A stretch of 64,000 bases of DNA, taken from Shewanella pealeana ATCC 700345 (lineage in GTDB: Bacteria; Pseudomonadota; Gammaproteobacteria; Enterobacterales; Shewanellaceae). The notes beneath the pieces were generated by a model. The model was not told the origin of the DNA and did not search any database. It saw only the letters and a list, made by a program, of their open reading frames with translations. Of this stretch, positions 36,738 to 47,058 are shown piece after piece (position 1 is the stretch's first letter; the number at the start of each line of letters is the position of its first letter). The position numbers were made by a program, and so were the translations under genes. The DNA is taken from positions 3,781,001 to 3,845,000 of the forward strand of contig NC_009901.1 in the NCBI RefSeq assembly GCF_000018285.1. The letters run 5' to 3'.

Positions 36738-37769
36738 ATGTCCTCTAATTCGTCGCTCCAACTCAGTACTGAACAGCTAGATCCTAACCAGCCAAGTAAT
36801 AAGCAACTAGGTAGTAAGCAACTAAATGGTAAACAGTTAAGCGCTAGCCAAATTGCTATTTTAGGCGCAGGTGCTATTGGCCAGCTCATCTACCACCAGC
36901 TAGCTAACGCCAAGCAACAACCCCATGTTGGCTTAAGCTTTATCGGTAGAAAAATACAATCTAAAGTTGTCCCCTTTAGATTTACCAGACTCGATGGTCA
37001 AGTCGTTACAAGTAACGCCAAAGTGATCGGTCTAGAGGATTATGCCAAGGAGCTCGCCAATACCGCGCTTTTGATCGTCAGTGTTAAGGCGCATCAAGTC
37101 AAACCAGCGCTTGCTGCTGTTCTGCCTCATCTTCCCGGTAACACGCATATCTTGTTACTACATAATGGGATGGGACCTCATTTAGAGGTGCAGCCATATC
37201 TTGCTGGTCGTGGGCTGAGTCTTGGTACCACTTCACAAGGGGCACTGAGGTTAGACAAATATCATGTGAAACAGACGGGATCGGGCCTGACGCAACTTGG
37301 ACCATTTATCGCGCCACAGCTTGATGACAATATCCGAGAGCGATTACTCAGCAGTATTGACCAAAGCACTTGGTACGCCGATATCTTGCCGCTTCTTTGG
37401 CAAAAACTGGCCATCAATGTGGCAATAAACCCGTTAACCGCCATCCATGATTGCCCTAATGGTGAGCTTGCTAAGCCTCAATACCGTAATGCCATAAACA
37501 ATGCCGTTAGCGAACTGATTAAAGTTGCCGCCGCCGATGGCCTCACTCTGGACAAAGCGCTTTTAATTGAACGTGTTTATCAGGTCATAGAGCTAACGGC
37601 GCAGAACTTCTCTTCCATGCATCAGGATGTTTATCATCAAAGGCAAACGGAGATAGACGCCATTAATGGTTTTGTGCTCAAGCGAGCCATGGTTCACCAT
37701 ATCCCTGCCCCCGTAAATCAATCGCTCGCCCAGCAGATAACGCAACTAGAAGCCAAATACACGCGCTAG
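36738..37769 (+). CDS. panE: 2-dehydropantoate 2-reductase with extended N-terminus
   Basis: NADPH-dependent reduction of ketopantoate to pantoate for coenzyme A synthesis. The Rossmann motif AILGAGAIGQLIY starts at about residue 39, with catalytic Lys in WQKLAINVAINPLTA and the substrate motif near EIDAINGFV. PanE usually starts at the Rossmann strand; here 35 extra residues consist of QL-rich repeats (NKQLGSKQLNGKQL) coded by near-tandem 15-bp units. No internal ATG is available before the motif. Confidence 0.88.
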   Translation: MSSNSSLQLSTEQLDPNQPSNKQLGSKQLNGKQLSASQIAILGAGAIGQLIYHQLANAKQQPHVGLSFIGRKIQSKVVPFRFTRLDGQVVTSNAKVIGLEDYAKELANTALLIVSVKAHQVKPALAAVLPHLPGNTHILLLHNGMGPHLEVQPYLAGRGLSLGTTSQGALRLDKYHVKQTGSGLTQLGPFIAPQLDDNIRERLLSSIDQSTWYADILPLLWQKLAINVAINPLTAIHDCPNGELAKPQYRNAINNAVSELIKVAAADGLTLDKALLIERVYQVIELTAQNFSSMHQDVYHQRQTEIDAINGFVLKRAMVHHIPAPVNQSLAQQITQLEAKYTR

Positions 37770-37939
37770 CCTTGGGGGGAAGAGTCTTGTTTCCCCATCG
37801 ACTAACGCTTGTGTTTATTATTAATAAGTTAAGCATTTCGTAAAGTACAAACTTGAAGCAAGTTCTTTAATTGTGACTAGAATTAGTTCTGTTGGCCCAA
37901 TTTACAATCTTGTAGTTGGAGAGAGTACAGGCGCGTTCA

Positions 37940-39439
37940 ATGCAAAGAGAGCAATGGAATTCTAGGACAGGCTTTATTCTAGCGGCAGTTGGCTCGGCAA
38001 TCGGCCTCGGCAATATTTGGCGCTTTCCCTATATGGCATATGAGAATGGAGGTGGTGCGTTTTTCATTCCTTATCTATTTGCCATGCTCACAGCAGGCAT
38101 TCCATTTATGATCATGGAATTCAGTCTGGGCCATAAGTACCGCGGCGCAGCGCCAAAGATCTTCGCACAGCTCGGTAAATCACTTGGTTTTCGGCTGGAG
38201 TGGCTAGGCTGGTTTCAAGTGTTTATCGCCGCGGTCATTGCTATCTATTATGTCGCGATCATCGGCTGGGCCATCTCCTACTTTGTTTTCTCTATATCCC
38301 AGAGCTGGGGCACTGATACCAATGCCTTCTTCTTCAATGAATACCTACAACTAGGCGACAACTCGCCCACTAAGCTAGGCTCCATGCAATTCCATATTGC
38401 TATCCCCATGGCAATAGCTTGGAGTGTTACAACCCTTGCGGTATACAGTGGCGTAAAAGGCGGTATCGAGCGCGCCGGTAAAATCATGATGCCACTACTT
38501 TTCATCATGGTGCTGCTATTTATTGCCAGAATTGTGTTTCTCCCTGGCGCCTTAGAAGGACTCAACTACCTATTCAGGCCAGATTTCAGCATGATTTTAA
38601 ATGCTAAAGTTTGGTCGGCGGCATACGGCCAGATTTTTTTCACCTTAAGTGTCGGCTTTGCCATCATGCTCGCTTACTCTAGCTACCTACCAGAGAAATC
38701 CGATATCAATAACAATGCCATTATGACGGTATTAATTAACTGTGGCTTCTCTATCTTAGGCGGTATTATGATCTTTTCCGTACTAGGCTACATGGCCCAG
38801 GAGCAAGCCAAGCCCATTACCGACGTGGTCACGTCGGGTGTAGGTCTGGCTTTTGTCACTATACCCGCGGCGATTAATTTGCTGCCAGCCCCCTATATCT
38901 TCGGGCCGCTATTCTTCTTGGCTTTAGTGGTTGCCGGGATCAGCTCACATATCTCCATTATTGAAGCAGTGGTCTCAGCGGTAATCGATAAACTGTCAAT
39001 CTCACGAAAAAAGGCGGCGCTGCTGGTTTGTGGTACGGGCTTTGTTATCTCTATGGCGTTTTCGAGTAACGGCGGGCTATTACTACTCGATCTCGTCGAT
39101 TACTTTATCAATAACATCGCCCTACTCTCTAGTTGCCTAATCGAGCTGATTATCCTCGCCTGGTTATTTAAGATTGCCGATATCCGTGACTATGCCAACC
39201 GCTGCAGTGAATTTAGTATCGGCAAGTGGATGGAGATCTGCCTACGCTTTATCGGCCCTATCATGCTCGCGATTATTCTAGTTAAAAATCTCATCAACAC
39301 GTTGACCGACGGCTATGGCGACTACCCGATTGCAGATCAGCTATTTCTCGGCTGGGGACTGGTGGCGAGTATGCTGTTTGCCGCCATCTTTATCAGTGTC
39401 ATCTCAGGTAATAATATTTCGAAGGAACCAAAGCTATGA
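37940..39439 (+). CDS. Sodium-dependent transporter, NSS (SNF) family
   Basis: 499 residues in 12 helices. The first helix has the Na+ and substrate site (AAVGSAIGLGNIWRFPYMAYENGGGAF). It belongs to the bacterial MetP/LeuT-like group that imports neutral amino acids such as methionine or alanine. Its last codons overlap a tiny downstream gene that matches the small subunit MetS, which supports an amino acid importer. I use the ATG at 37940; a TTG at 37916 is less likely. Confidence 0.92.
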   Translation: MQREQWNSRTGFILAAVGSAIGLGNIWRFPYMAYENGGGAFFIPYLFAMLTAGIPFMIMEFSLGHKYRGAAPKIFAQLGKSLGFRLEWLGWFQVFIAAVIAIYYVAIIGWAISYFVFSISQSWGTDTNAFFFNEYLQLGDNSPTKLGSMQFHIAIPMAIAWSVTTLAVYSGVKGGIERAGKIMMPLLFIMVLLFIARIVFLPGALEGLNYLFRPDFSMILNAKVWSAAYGQIFFTLSVGFAIMLAYSSYLPEKSDINNNAIMTVLINCGFSILGGIMIFSVLGYMAQEQAKPITDVVTSGVGLAFVTIPAAINLLPAPYIFGPLFFLALVVAGISSHISIIEAVVSAVIDKLSISRKKAALLVCGTGFVISMAFSSNGGLLLLDLVDYFINNIALLSSCLIELIILAWLFKIADIRDYANRCSEFSIGKWMEICLRFIGPIMLAIILVKNLINTLTDGYGDYPIADQLFLGWGLVASMLFAAIFISVISGNNISKEPKL

Positions 39440-39540
39440 GCACTGGTGCAATTATCATGATGGTATTAGCTTTGCTAATCACTTGGGGAGGGGCAGCCGT
39501 TTGCATCTCAATAGCGATGAAGGCTTCAAAAAAAGAGTGA
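39436..39540 (+). CDS. MetS-like small subunit of the NSS transporter
   Basis: A 34-residue single-helix protein: MSTGAIIMMVLALLITWGG, then a short basic tail (MKASKKE). Its ATG overlaps the transporter's stop as ATGA, so translation is coupled. Length, sequence pattern and position match the methionine/alanine import small subunit family (MetS), which is needed for activity of MetP in Corynebacterium. It is easily missed because of its size. Confidence 0.85.
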   Translation: MSTGAIIMMVLALLITWGGAAVCISIAMKASKKE

Positions 39541-39638
39541 CTATAACAAGAGATAGGCTATACCTCTTGCCGTTACCACCATGGTCCCCTACACTGGTCA
39601 GCCCTATCTTCCCAACTCGCATAGACTAATATTGTTCG

Positions 39639-40346
39639 ATGAGCCCTAACATACGCCCTGAATCCGAATATAGAGAAACCCCAGCTAAAACCCGACCTAT
39701 ACAGCAGTCTCTAAGAAGCTGTTTATTGCTCTACCTTGCTAGCTGCTGCTTTATTGTTTTCAGCGTACTCTTTCTAGATAGGCCTATTTCGACTTGGATG
39801 CATTTAAATAGTCATGCGAGTGATATCTTCAAACCTCTGAGCCAAATGCCGCTTCTGTTTGAATCTTTAACGGCGATCTTCATCCTTGGCTGCTTTAGCC
39901 CGAAATTCCGCCAAAATTATGCCCCCTTCGCACTGGCACTGACTTTCACTGTCATTAGTGCAACAATTGTAAGATTAGGAGCAAAGTTTATATTTGGCCG
40001 CACTTGGCCAGAAACCTGGCTCCACACAGAAGCGGGCAGCAATCCGTCATGGATCCATAATGGGGTCGAAGGGTTTCATCCCTTTACGATGGGCGCCGCC
40101 TATAATTCATTCCCTTCGGGGCATGCACTGTTCACTTTTGCATTAGTGAGTGTGTTCTGGTGGCGTTTTCCAAAGCTTTATTGGCTATGGATGCTGGCTA
40201 TGCTTGGGGCTATAGCAGGCCAATTAGGCCAGAATTATCACTTCCTTGGCGACTTACTTGCTGGCGCGACCCTTGGGGTTTTATGTGCGCAGTTATCTAT
40301 TGCTCTCTGCGAAAAACGCCTCAAACACAGAACGAAAAGTAAGTAA
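39639..40346 (+). CDS. PAP2-family membrane phosphatase
   Basis: 235 residues, five to six membrane helices. Phosphatase motifs are KFIFGRTWPETW (variant motif 1), FPSGHALFTF (motif 2) and GQLGQNYHFLGDLLAG (motif 3). The Arg usual in motif 3 (SRxxxxxH) is replaced, giving GQLGQNYH, although the catalytic His and Asp stay. Likely substrates are lipid phosphates such as undecaprenyl pyrophosphate or phosphatidate. It converges on the EamA gene with a 3-bp gap. Confidence 0.85.
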   Translation: MSPNIRPESEYRETPAKTRPIQQSLRSCLLLYLASCCFIVFSVLFLDRPISTWMHLNSHASDIFKPLSQMPLLFESLTAIFILGCFSPKFRQNYAPFALALTFTVISATIVRLGAKFIFGRTWPETWLHTEAGSNPSWIHNGVEGFHPFTMGAAYNSFPSGHALFTFALVSVFWWRFPKLYWLWMLAMLGAIAGQLGQNYHFLGDLLAGATLGVLCAQLSIALCEKRLKHRTKSK

Positions 40347-40349
40347 TAA

Positions 40350-41225
40350 CTAACCCCACATTACCAGTATCGCTGCAATTGCGATAAGAATTAGCCCTAA
40401 CATATCTTTAATTTCCACCTTATTTTTAAGCCAGAACGTGGCAATAAGCAAGGTAAAGAACACCTCTACCTGGCCAAGTGTCTTAACATAGGGCACCGCC
40501 TGCAACGACATGGCACTAAACCAACCGATTGAACCCAGACAGCTTGTGACACTGGTGAGTAGAGTCAGCTTTGGCCTTTGCAGTAGACTATCGATGGTGT
40601 TTTTATCCACGACATAGGAGTATATCAATAGCACTGACGTCTGAATCGCAATGACAAACAGCAGCACCCAGGCAGCTCTGTGAGGAAATGGCAGATCGAG
40701 ATTAAGGCTCGCCTCCCTAACCCAAAGAGACGTCAAGGCAAAAGCAGTACCACAAGCAAGCCCAAGCAATATCGTGGATAACGAAAGCTGCCTAAATCCC
40801 TGTTTGCTGCTCATCATAAATATGGCTATTACACCAATGAGCACGCCTAGCCAACCAAGTAATGATAAATGCGTTCCGAAAAACAACACCCCGAGAATCG
40901 CTGCGACTAAGGCCTCACTCTTAGCCAAGCCCGCCCCTACGGCAAAGTTCTTCATTTTAAAAAGCTTCACCATCAAAGCCGTGGCCAAGATCTGCATCGC
41001 CGCTGCACCAAGTACATAAGCTGTGAATTTAAGGGTGATAAACGGAAGTCCAACAGGCTGCCAAACATAGAGGCCTAACAGGTAGATAATCGCAATTGGG
41101 GTTGCCCACAGAAACCGAGCCAAGGTCACTCCGGCGATATTAACATCCTTACTTAGCTGACTTTGAAAGGCATTGCGCCATGCTTGCATTAATGCGGCTA
41201 AAAAGGTGAATAATATCCATGCCAT
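40350..41225 (-). CDS. EamA/DMT-family transporter
   Basis: 291 residues with ten membrane helices in two repeated halves. The second repeat starts near residue 145 (LGLACGTAFALTSLWVREASL). It is a drug/metabolite-transporter fold; the substrate is not predictable. It starts with MAWILFTFLAALMQAWRNAF. The stop lies three bases from the PAP2 stop and no terminator is visible between them. Confidence 0.87.
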   Translation of the reverse strand: MAWILFTFLAALMQAWRNAFQSQLSKDVNIAGVTLARFLWATPIAIIYLLGLYVWQPVGLPFITLKFTAYVLGAAAMQILATALMVKLFKMKNFAVGAGLAKSEALVAAILGVLFFGTHLSLLGWLGVLIGVIAIFMMSSKQGFRQLSLSTILLGLACGTAFALTSLWVREASLNLDLPFPHRAAWVLLFVIAIQTSVLLIYSYVVDKNTIDSLLQRPKLTLLTSVTSCLGSIGWFSAMSLQAVPYVKTLGQVEVFFTLLIATFWLKNKVEIKDMLGLILIAIAAILVMWG

Positions 41226-41350
41226 ATTGAGTGAGCGCCAAAAATCAAAACACTATTATGCCTGCCATAACGAGTTTAAGGGGGAATTAGTCTTAGATAC
41301 TGACAATAACTCTTAGTGATACTGTGAAATAACGGCCAAAAAACCGCCGC

Positions 41351-41380
41351 AAAAAAAAGCCAAGTCATAGACTTGGCCTT
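41351..41380 (-). terminator. Terminator of the AbgT-family gene
   Basis: AAGCCAAGTC ATA GACTTGGC with an A/T tract. Confidence 0.85.
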
Positions 41381-41409
41381 CTCAGTGCTTTTCAACGGAT
41401 GTTAAACGC

Positions 41410-42975
41410 TTACAAACCATAGGTATAACTTGCACCTAAGCCCAATGGGAAACCAAGAGCCCAGTAAGCCAACAACCAAACACTCCATATAGACATTAAC
41501 GCTAAGCTAAACGGCAGCATCATAGAGATTAAGGTACCAATACCGATATTCTTCACATAGCGTTGACAGTAAACTACCACTAACGGAAAGTATGGCATCA
41601 GCGGCGTAATAATATTAGAGCTCGAATCACCTACGCGGTATGCCGCCTGAGATAGATCTGGACTGATATTAAGCTGCATCAACATAGGCACTAGAACTGG
41701 ACCAATCAAAGCCCACTTAGCCGATGATGAGCCCACAAACAAGTTCACAAAGCCAACTAGGATAATCATACCCACTACGGTAATTTCAGCCGGTAAGTTT
41801 AAGGCTTTTAATCCACCAGCACCTTCAACTGCGATTAAAGCACCGAGGTTAGATGCCGAAAATGCTGCTACAAACTGAGCACAGAAAAATGCCATGACGA
41901 TGTAATGAGACATGCCACTCATCGACTTAGACATCGCCTGTACAACATCCCCTGATGTTTTAAAGGCACCAGTCATGTAGCCATATACGAGGCCAGGTAA
42001 CATAAAGAAGATAAAGATCAGCGGCACAATTGACTGCATCAAAGGTGCCTTAAAGCTCGTCAATGAACCGTTCGCATCACGCAGTGTTGAAGTCTCTGGC
42101 ACAGTTAATGAGAAGAAAGCTGCAATTGCAACAACCATCACTAAGCTAGCAACGCGGAATGCTTTAATCTCAGACGGCTTCTCCTCTTCCATCGCCGGAA
42201 GATCCACCTCTTCGCGGTTAACCTTGTGAGTGCGGTTTAAGCGAGGCTCCAATACTTTATCTGTTAGATACCAGATAACTAACGTAATAGGGATACATGA
42301 CGATGCCGCGAAGAACCAGTTGTTCAGTGGGTTGACTTCAATTGTCGGGTCAACAATTTGTGCCGCAGCTTGGGTAAAGCTTTGCAGTAATGGGTCAATT
42401 CCTGACGGGATAAAGTTGGCGCAAAAACCACCTGACACACCAGCAAACGCTGCGGCTATACCCGCTAGAGGATGGCGACCAACGGTAAAGAAGATCACGC
42501 CAGCAAGAGGAATAACCACCACATAACCCGCATCGGTTGCGGTGTGAGAGATAATACCGACCAAAACCACTGCCGGAGTTAAAAATTTAGCCGGGGTGAT
42601 TTTTAACATGCGTTTTAGCGCAGTGTTAATAAAGCCTGAATGCTCAGCTACGCCCACACCTAGCATGGCCACCAACACCACACCTAAAGGAGCGAATGCC
42701 GTGAACGTCGTTACCATCGAGGTTAAGAACTTAGTTAGCGCTTCTGCGGTTAGTAGGTTATGAACCACAATTGGAGAGTTAGTCGTCGGGTCGATGGCCT
42801 CAAAGCTCACCCCCGATAGCAACGCTGATAGTGCCCATACGGCAAACATCAAAATTAAAAATAGCATTGCAGGATCCGGTAACTTATTGCCGACCCTTTC
42901 AATGCTGTCTAATGCTTTACCTAACATCCCTTGTGGCCCTTGTTCTCCAAGCGCCTGTTTATCTGCTTTCATCAT
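41410..42975 (-). CDS. AbgT-family transporter
   Basis: 521 residues with about 11-12 helices. The start GKALDSIERVGNKLPDPAMLF and the segment LVGFVNLFVGSSSAKWALIGPVLVPM are family signatures. Members import p-aminobenzoyl-glutamate (AbgT) or export sulfonamides (MtrF); either is possible. No abgAB hydrolase genes are nearby. Two adjacent ATG codons could start it. Confidence 0.9.
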   Translation of the reverse strand: MMKADKQALGEQGPQGMLGKALDSIERVGNKLPDPAMLFLILMFAVWALSALLSGVSFEAIDPTTNSPIVVHNLLTAEALTKFLTSMVTTFTAFAPLGVVLVAMLGVGVAEHSGFINTALKRMLKITPAKFLTPAVVLVGIISHTATDAGYVVVIPLAGVIFFTVGRHPLAGIAAAFAGVSGGFCANFIPSGIDPLLQSFTQAAAQIVDPTIEVNPLNNWFFAASSCIPITLVIWYLTDKVLEPRLNRTHKVNREEVDLPAMEEEKPSEIKAFRVASLVMVVAIAAFFSLTVPETSTLRDANGSLTSFKAPLMQSIVPLIFIFFMLPGLVYGYMTGAFKTSGDVVQAMSKSMSGMSHYIVMAFFCAQFVAAFSASNLGALIAVEGAGGLKALNLPAEITVVGMIILVGFVNLFVGSSSAKWALIGPVLVPMLMQLNISPDLSQAAYRVGDSSSNIITPLMPYFPLVVVYCQRYVKNIGIGTLISMMLPFSLALMSIWSVWLLAYWALGFPLGLGASYTYGL

Positions 42976-43121
42976 TCAACCTATTTATGTTTTCCCACAT
43001 TAAACTGACTATTATTACCAAACTGAGCGAATAGCACTGCTTAACGTCGAGTATTTTTTATAACCTACTAGAATAAATGCCCAATCTGTATTTAAACTTA
43101 AATTATATCGATGAAAAAAAT

Positions 43122-43147
43122 AAAACCCTGCGCTAAGACAGGGTTTT
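43122..43147 (-). terminator. kdsA terminator
   Basis: AAAACCCTG and CAGGGTTTT with an 8-nt loop, followed by T-rich sequence. Confidence 0.83.
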
Positions 43148-43189
43148 ATCTTTTATTACAACTAGCTAGAAGAATAAAATACTTCGAAC

Positions 43190-44080
<891 letters not shown>

Positions 44081-44107
44081 TTAATCAACTAAGTTTTTGC
44101 TGCGGCC

Positions 44108-45376
44108 TTAACTGGCGACAGCTTGTAAAATTTGGCCACAAATCCAAGCCATGTAAGTGCCTAAAGCATAGCCTAATACCGCCAGTAGCACACCAACTGG
44201 CGCAAGTGCTGGGTGGAATGCTGCGGCAACAACTGGCGCTGATGCTGCGCCGCCCACGTTAGCCTGGCTACCCACAGCCATATAGAACAATGGCGCTTTA
44301 ATCAGTTTAGCCACTATCAGCATAAAGCTTGCGTGCACTATCATCCAAATAATACCGATAGCAAAGTACCAAAGGTTATCTGGATCTGCGAGCTTTGACA
44401 CATCCATATGCAGACCAATAGTAGCGACTAGAATGTATAAGAATGCTGTAGCCACTTTTGATGCACCCGCCGCTTCAATATGACGTACTGGACTGAACGA
44501 CATGGCTAAACCAATCGTTGTCACTGTTACAATTAACCAGAAAAACTTAGAGGTTAAACTGTAATCTCGAGTCCACGGGTAATTAGCTTCAAAAAACGGG
44601 CCTAAAAAGTCAGCTACGACATGCGCTAGGCCAGTAACACCAAAACCAATCGCTACAATCATCATCAAGTCACTCAAGCTTGGAATGCGCGCGTTTTCTG
44701 CGTGGTACTTTTCAACCTTATCTTTAAGCGCTTCAAGCGCTGTAGTATCTGCGCCCGTTCTTGCGTCTATCTGCTTGGCTTTTGATGCCATAAATAGCAG
44801 TACAGCCATCCAAATATTGGCTACGATGACGTCAACAGTCACCATGATTGAGAAAATATCACCGCCGACTTCATAAATTTCTTTCATTGCCGCTTGGTTA
44901 GCACCACCGCCAATCCAGCTACCGGCAAGAGTAGTCATGCCACGCCATACGGCATCAGGCCCAGCCCCTCCCAATACTTCGGGATTAATCGCTGAAACAA
45001 TCAGCAACGCAATGGGGCCGCCAATAACGATACCCACGGTTCCGGTGAGGAACATGATAATCGCCTTAGGCCCCAAGGAAAGTATCGCTTTTAAATCAAC
45101 ACTCAGAATAAGTAACACTAAACACGCTGGCAGCAGGTAACGTGAGGCCACAAAATAAAGTTGCGATGTTTTACCGTCAATAATATCGAATGTGTTCAAT
45201 AGTGATGGCAAGAAGTAACACATTAACAATGCTGGTACGAAGGTATAAAACTTCTTCCAAAATGCATTGCTACTATTACTGGTATAAAACACAAAGCCGA
45301 GCACGACCGCTAAAATACCTAACGCCGTAGCGTCATTAGTCACCAGCGCTGTGGTCACTGAATCCGTACTACTCAT
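44108..45376 (-). CDS. DUF819 family membrane protein
   Basis: 422 residues with about 11-12 helices. TLAGSWIGGGANQAAMKEI and VGSQANVGGAASAPVVAAAF are the two repeated glycine-rich motifs of DUF819 (YjcL-like), suggesting an internal duplication as in ion or solute symporters. The transport substrate is unknown. AAGGGG lies nine bases before the ATG at 45376, so I prefer it over the ATG three codons earlier. It sits between sirB1 and kdsA, upstream of kdsA by 69 bp. Confidence 0.87.
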   Translation of the reverse strand: MSSTDSVTTALVTNDATALGILAVVLGFVFYTSNSSNAFWKKFYTFVPALLMCYFLPSLLNTFDIIDGKTSQLYFVASRYLLPACLVLLILSVDLKAILSLGPKAIIMFLTGTVGIVIGGPIALLIVSAINPEVLGGAGPDAVWRGMTTLAGSWIGGGANQAAMKEIYEVGGDIFSIMVTVDVIVANIWMAVLLFMASKAKQIDARTGADTTALEALKDKVEKYHAENARIPSLSDLMMIVAIGFGVTGLAHVVADFLGPFFEANYPWTRDYSLTSKFFWLIVTVTTIGLAMSFSPVRHIEAAGASKVATAFLYILVATIGLHMDVSKLADPDNLWYFAIGIIWMIVHASFMLIVAKLIKAPLFYMAVGSQANVGGAASAPVVAAAFHPALAPVGVLLAVLGYALGTYMAWICGQILQAVAS

Positions 45377-45562
45377 GAAGTCCATCCCCTTAATGTTGGC
45401 AATGCTTGCCTAATTATTATTCTTACAATTCAATTTATTGGTATTATTTTTACAGCTATTTTTATTTTATATCGACACTTTATTGCCATCGCTATGTGGC
45501 TGTGTCTTTTACTTAAATCTATTTTGAAACTGCACTATTAACACAAGCACTATCAACACAAA

Positions 45563-45580
45563 AGGGCCTTAAAGGCCCTA
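45563..45580 (-). terminator. Terminator after sirB1
   Basis: AGGGCCTT and AAGGCCCT nearly form one continuous palindrome, near the sirB1 stop. T tract is weak. Confidence 0.6.
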
Positions 45581-45589
45581 TTGTGATAC

Positions 45590-46378
45590 TTAATGGAAAG
45601 TTTCCACTTCCTCTTTAAGTTCTTTCAATTGCATCTTCACCAGCTCAATAACTGGATCATGTGGACTGTTTTCCACAAAATGAGTTAAATCGGCGGTAGC
45701 AACGCTAATACAACCTAACTGCTGGGCAATAAAGGCGCGCTCACGATTGAGATTTAGATCATCCTGATGCCATTGTAGTAACAAGTTACAGCACTCCATC
45801 GCAGGCTCGAAGTTATGCGCAACAATGCTGCCCGCTTTCATCTCATGCAGCATTCGAGAAATGATACGCTTGATGCTAGCTGGCTTTAAGTAGCTTGGCT
45901 TGAACTTAGCACTATTGCCTAGTTCACCACGCACGAAGACATGCAGTTGGTGCTTAGTCAGCTGCGCCCCTGTTAATGGGTCTATATAACGCACTTCATC
46001 GTCGATTCGGCTACAAAGTACTGTTTGTCCAGGTAATAGCAGCAAATCAAGTGTTAAGTCGAGTTGCTTAGCCAATAACATCAACACCGTTGCCAATGTT
46101 GTACTATTGCCTTGCTTCGATGTTAGGCATTTGCCTAAATCAGCCGCCTCAGCGCTGTAGTATGCTTCACGAGCACAAAAGCCTAAATCGTTATAGAACC
46201 ACTTAAGCAGTCCGTTTAAACGTTCATGCCTATCAACGACATAAAAGCTCAACACAGAGCCTGCTAATTCTAGCCAGGCCCAGTTTGCATTCTTTTGCTT
46301 AGAAAAGCCCAAGTGCTCGGCAATTTCAAAAGCCGTGTCAGGAAGTTGTATTGATTCGTTTTGCGTTAAATCAGTCAT
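45590..46378 (-). CDS. sirB1: SirB1-family transglutaminase-like/TPR protein
   Basis: 262 residues. The first 150 form a transglutaminase-like fold (NSTTLATVLMLLAKQLDL), followed by TPR helices (ECCNLLLQWHQDDLNLNRERAFIAQQLG). This is the YchA/SirB1 family, of unknown activity. It is invariably near hemA-prfA-prmC. Its start overlaps the sirB2 stop, so translation is coupled. Confidence 0.92.
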   Translation of the reverse strand: MTDLTQNESIQLPDTAFEIAEHLGFSKQKNANWAWLELAGSVLSFYVVDRHERLNGLLKWFYNDLGFCAREAYYSAEAADLGKCLTSKQGNSTTLATVLMLLAKQLDLTLDLLLLPGQTVLCSRIDDEVRYIDPLTGAQLTKHQLHVFVRGELGNSAKFKPSYLKPASIKRIISRMLHEMKAGSIVAHNFEPAMECCNLLLQWHQDDLNLNRERAFIAQQLGCISVATADLTHFVENSPHDPVIELVKMQLKELKEEVETFH

Positions 46379-46773
46379 TAACCGAGCAACACCCCTTGCT
46401 TAAGGATCGCAAGTTTAGCGGCATAAACAACCCAACCGATTGCACCAAAGGCTGCAAAGACTTTAAATAATGTATTACGATTTGCTTTTAGCACGATGGT
46501 AGCCAACACGATGTAAGCAACAACGGCACCCAACTTTTCAGTCATCCATGGATCAACAAAAGGATACTGTTTGATTGAGAAACATAAGATCAAACCAGAT
46601 AACAGTAGGAAGGTATCGATAACGTGCGGCGCAATTTTAATTGCTTTCTTTTCTAATACGGGTGACTTGCGCATATGCAGTACGAAACGGACTAAGAAAA
46701 ACAATACGCTAGTCGCAATAAGCGTCATGTGCATGTGCTTAAACGCTGGGTACAAACTGTAAAAAGTTTCCAT
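46378..46773 (-). CDS. sirB2: SirB2-family membrane protein
   Basis: 131 residues with four membrane helices, starting METFYSLYPAFKHMHMTLIA and containing ILCFSIKQYPFVDPWMTEKLGAV, the family signature. Function is unknown. The same order (prmC, sirB2, sirB1) is found in E. coli. Confidence 0.92.
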   Translation of the reverse strand: METFYSLYPAFKHMHMTLIATSVLFFLVRFVLHMRKSPVLEKKAIKIAPHVIDTFLLLSGLILCFSIKQYPFVDPWMTEKLGAVVAYIVLATIVLKANRNTLFKVFAAFGAIGWVVYAAKLAILKQGVLLG

Positions 46774-47010
46774 GAATAAAGATCTGTTTGCCGATAAAGG
46801 CGGCTAGTGTACCCCATACCTGAATCCATAACCAATATCCGGCCATGGCAACTAGAAGAAGCGCACAAAGTTTAACCAAGACTAGTATTATCTCGACCCT
46901 AGGCCATTTTACCAAGCTCTAGGTTATGTGGGTAAATAGACACAATTCGCCTACCCTGCAACTGGCTGTAAATATTTTATGGTGAAACAGCTGACGTAAT
47001 CGGGGCATAA

Positions 47011-47038
47011 AAAAAGGCATTCACGAGAATGCCTTTTT
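47011..47038 (-). terminator. Terminator after prmC
   Basis: AAAAAGGCATTC ACGA GAATGCCTTTTT, so sirB2 probably has its own promoter. Confidence 0.88.
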
Positions 47039-47058
47039 CTTCATCAATCGATAAACCT

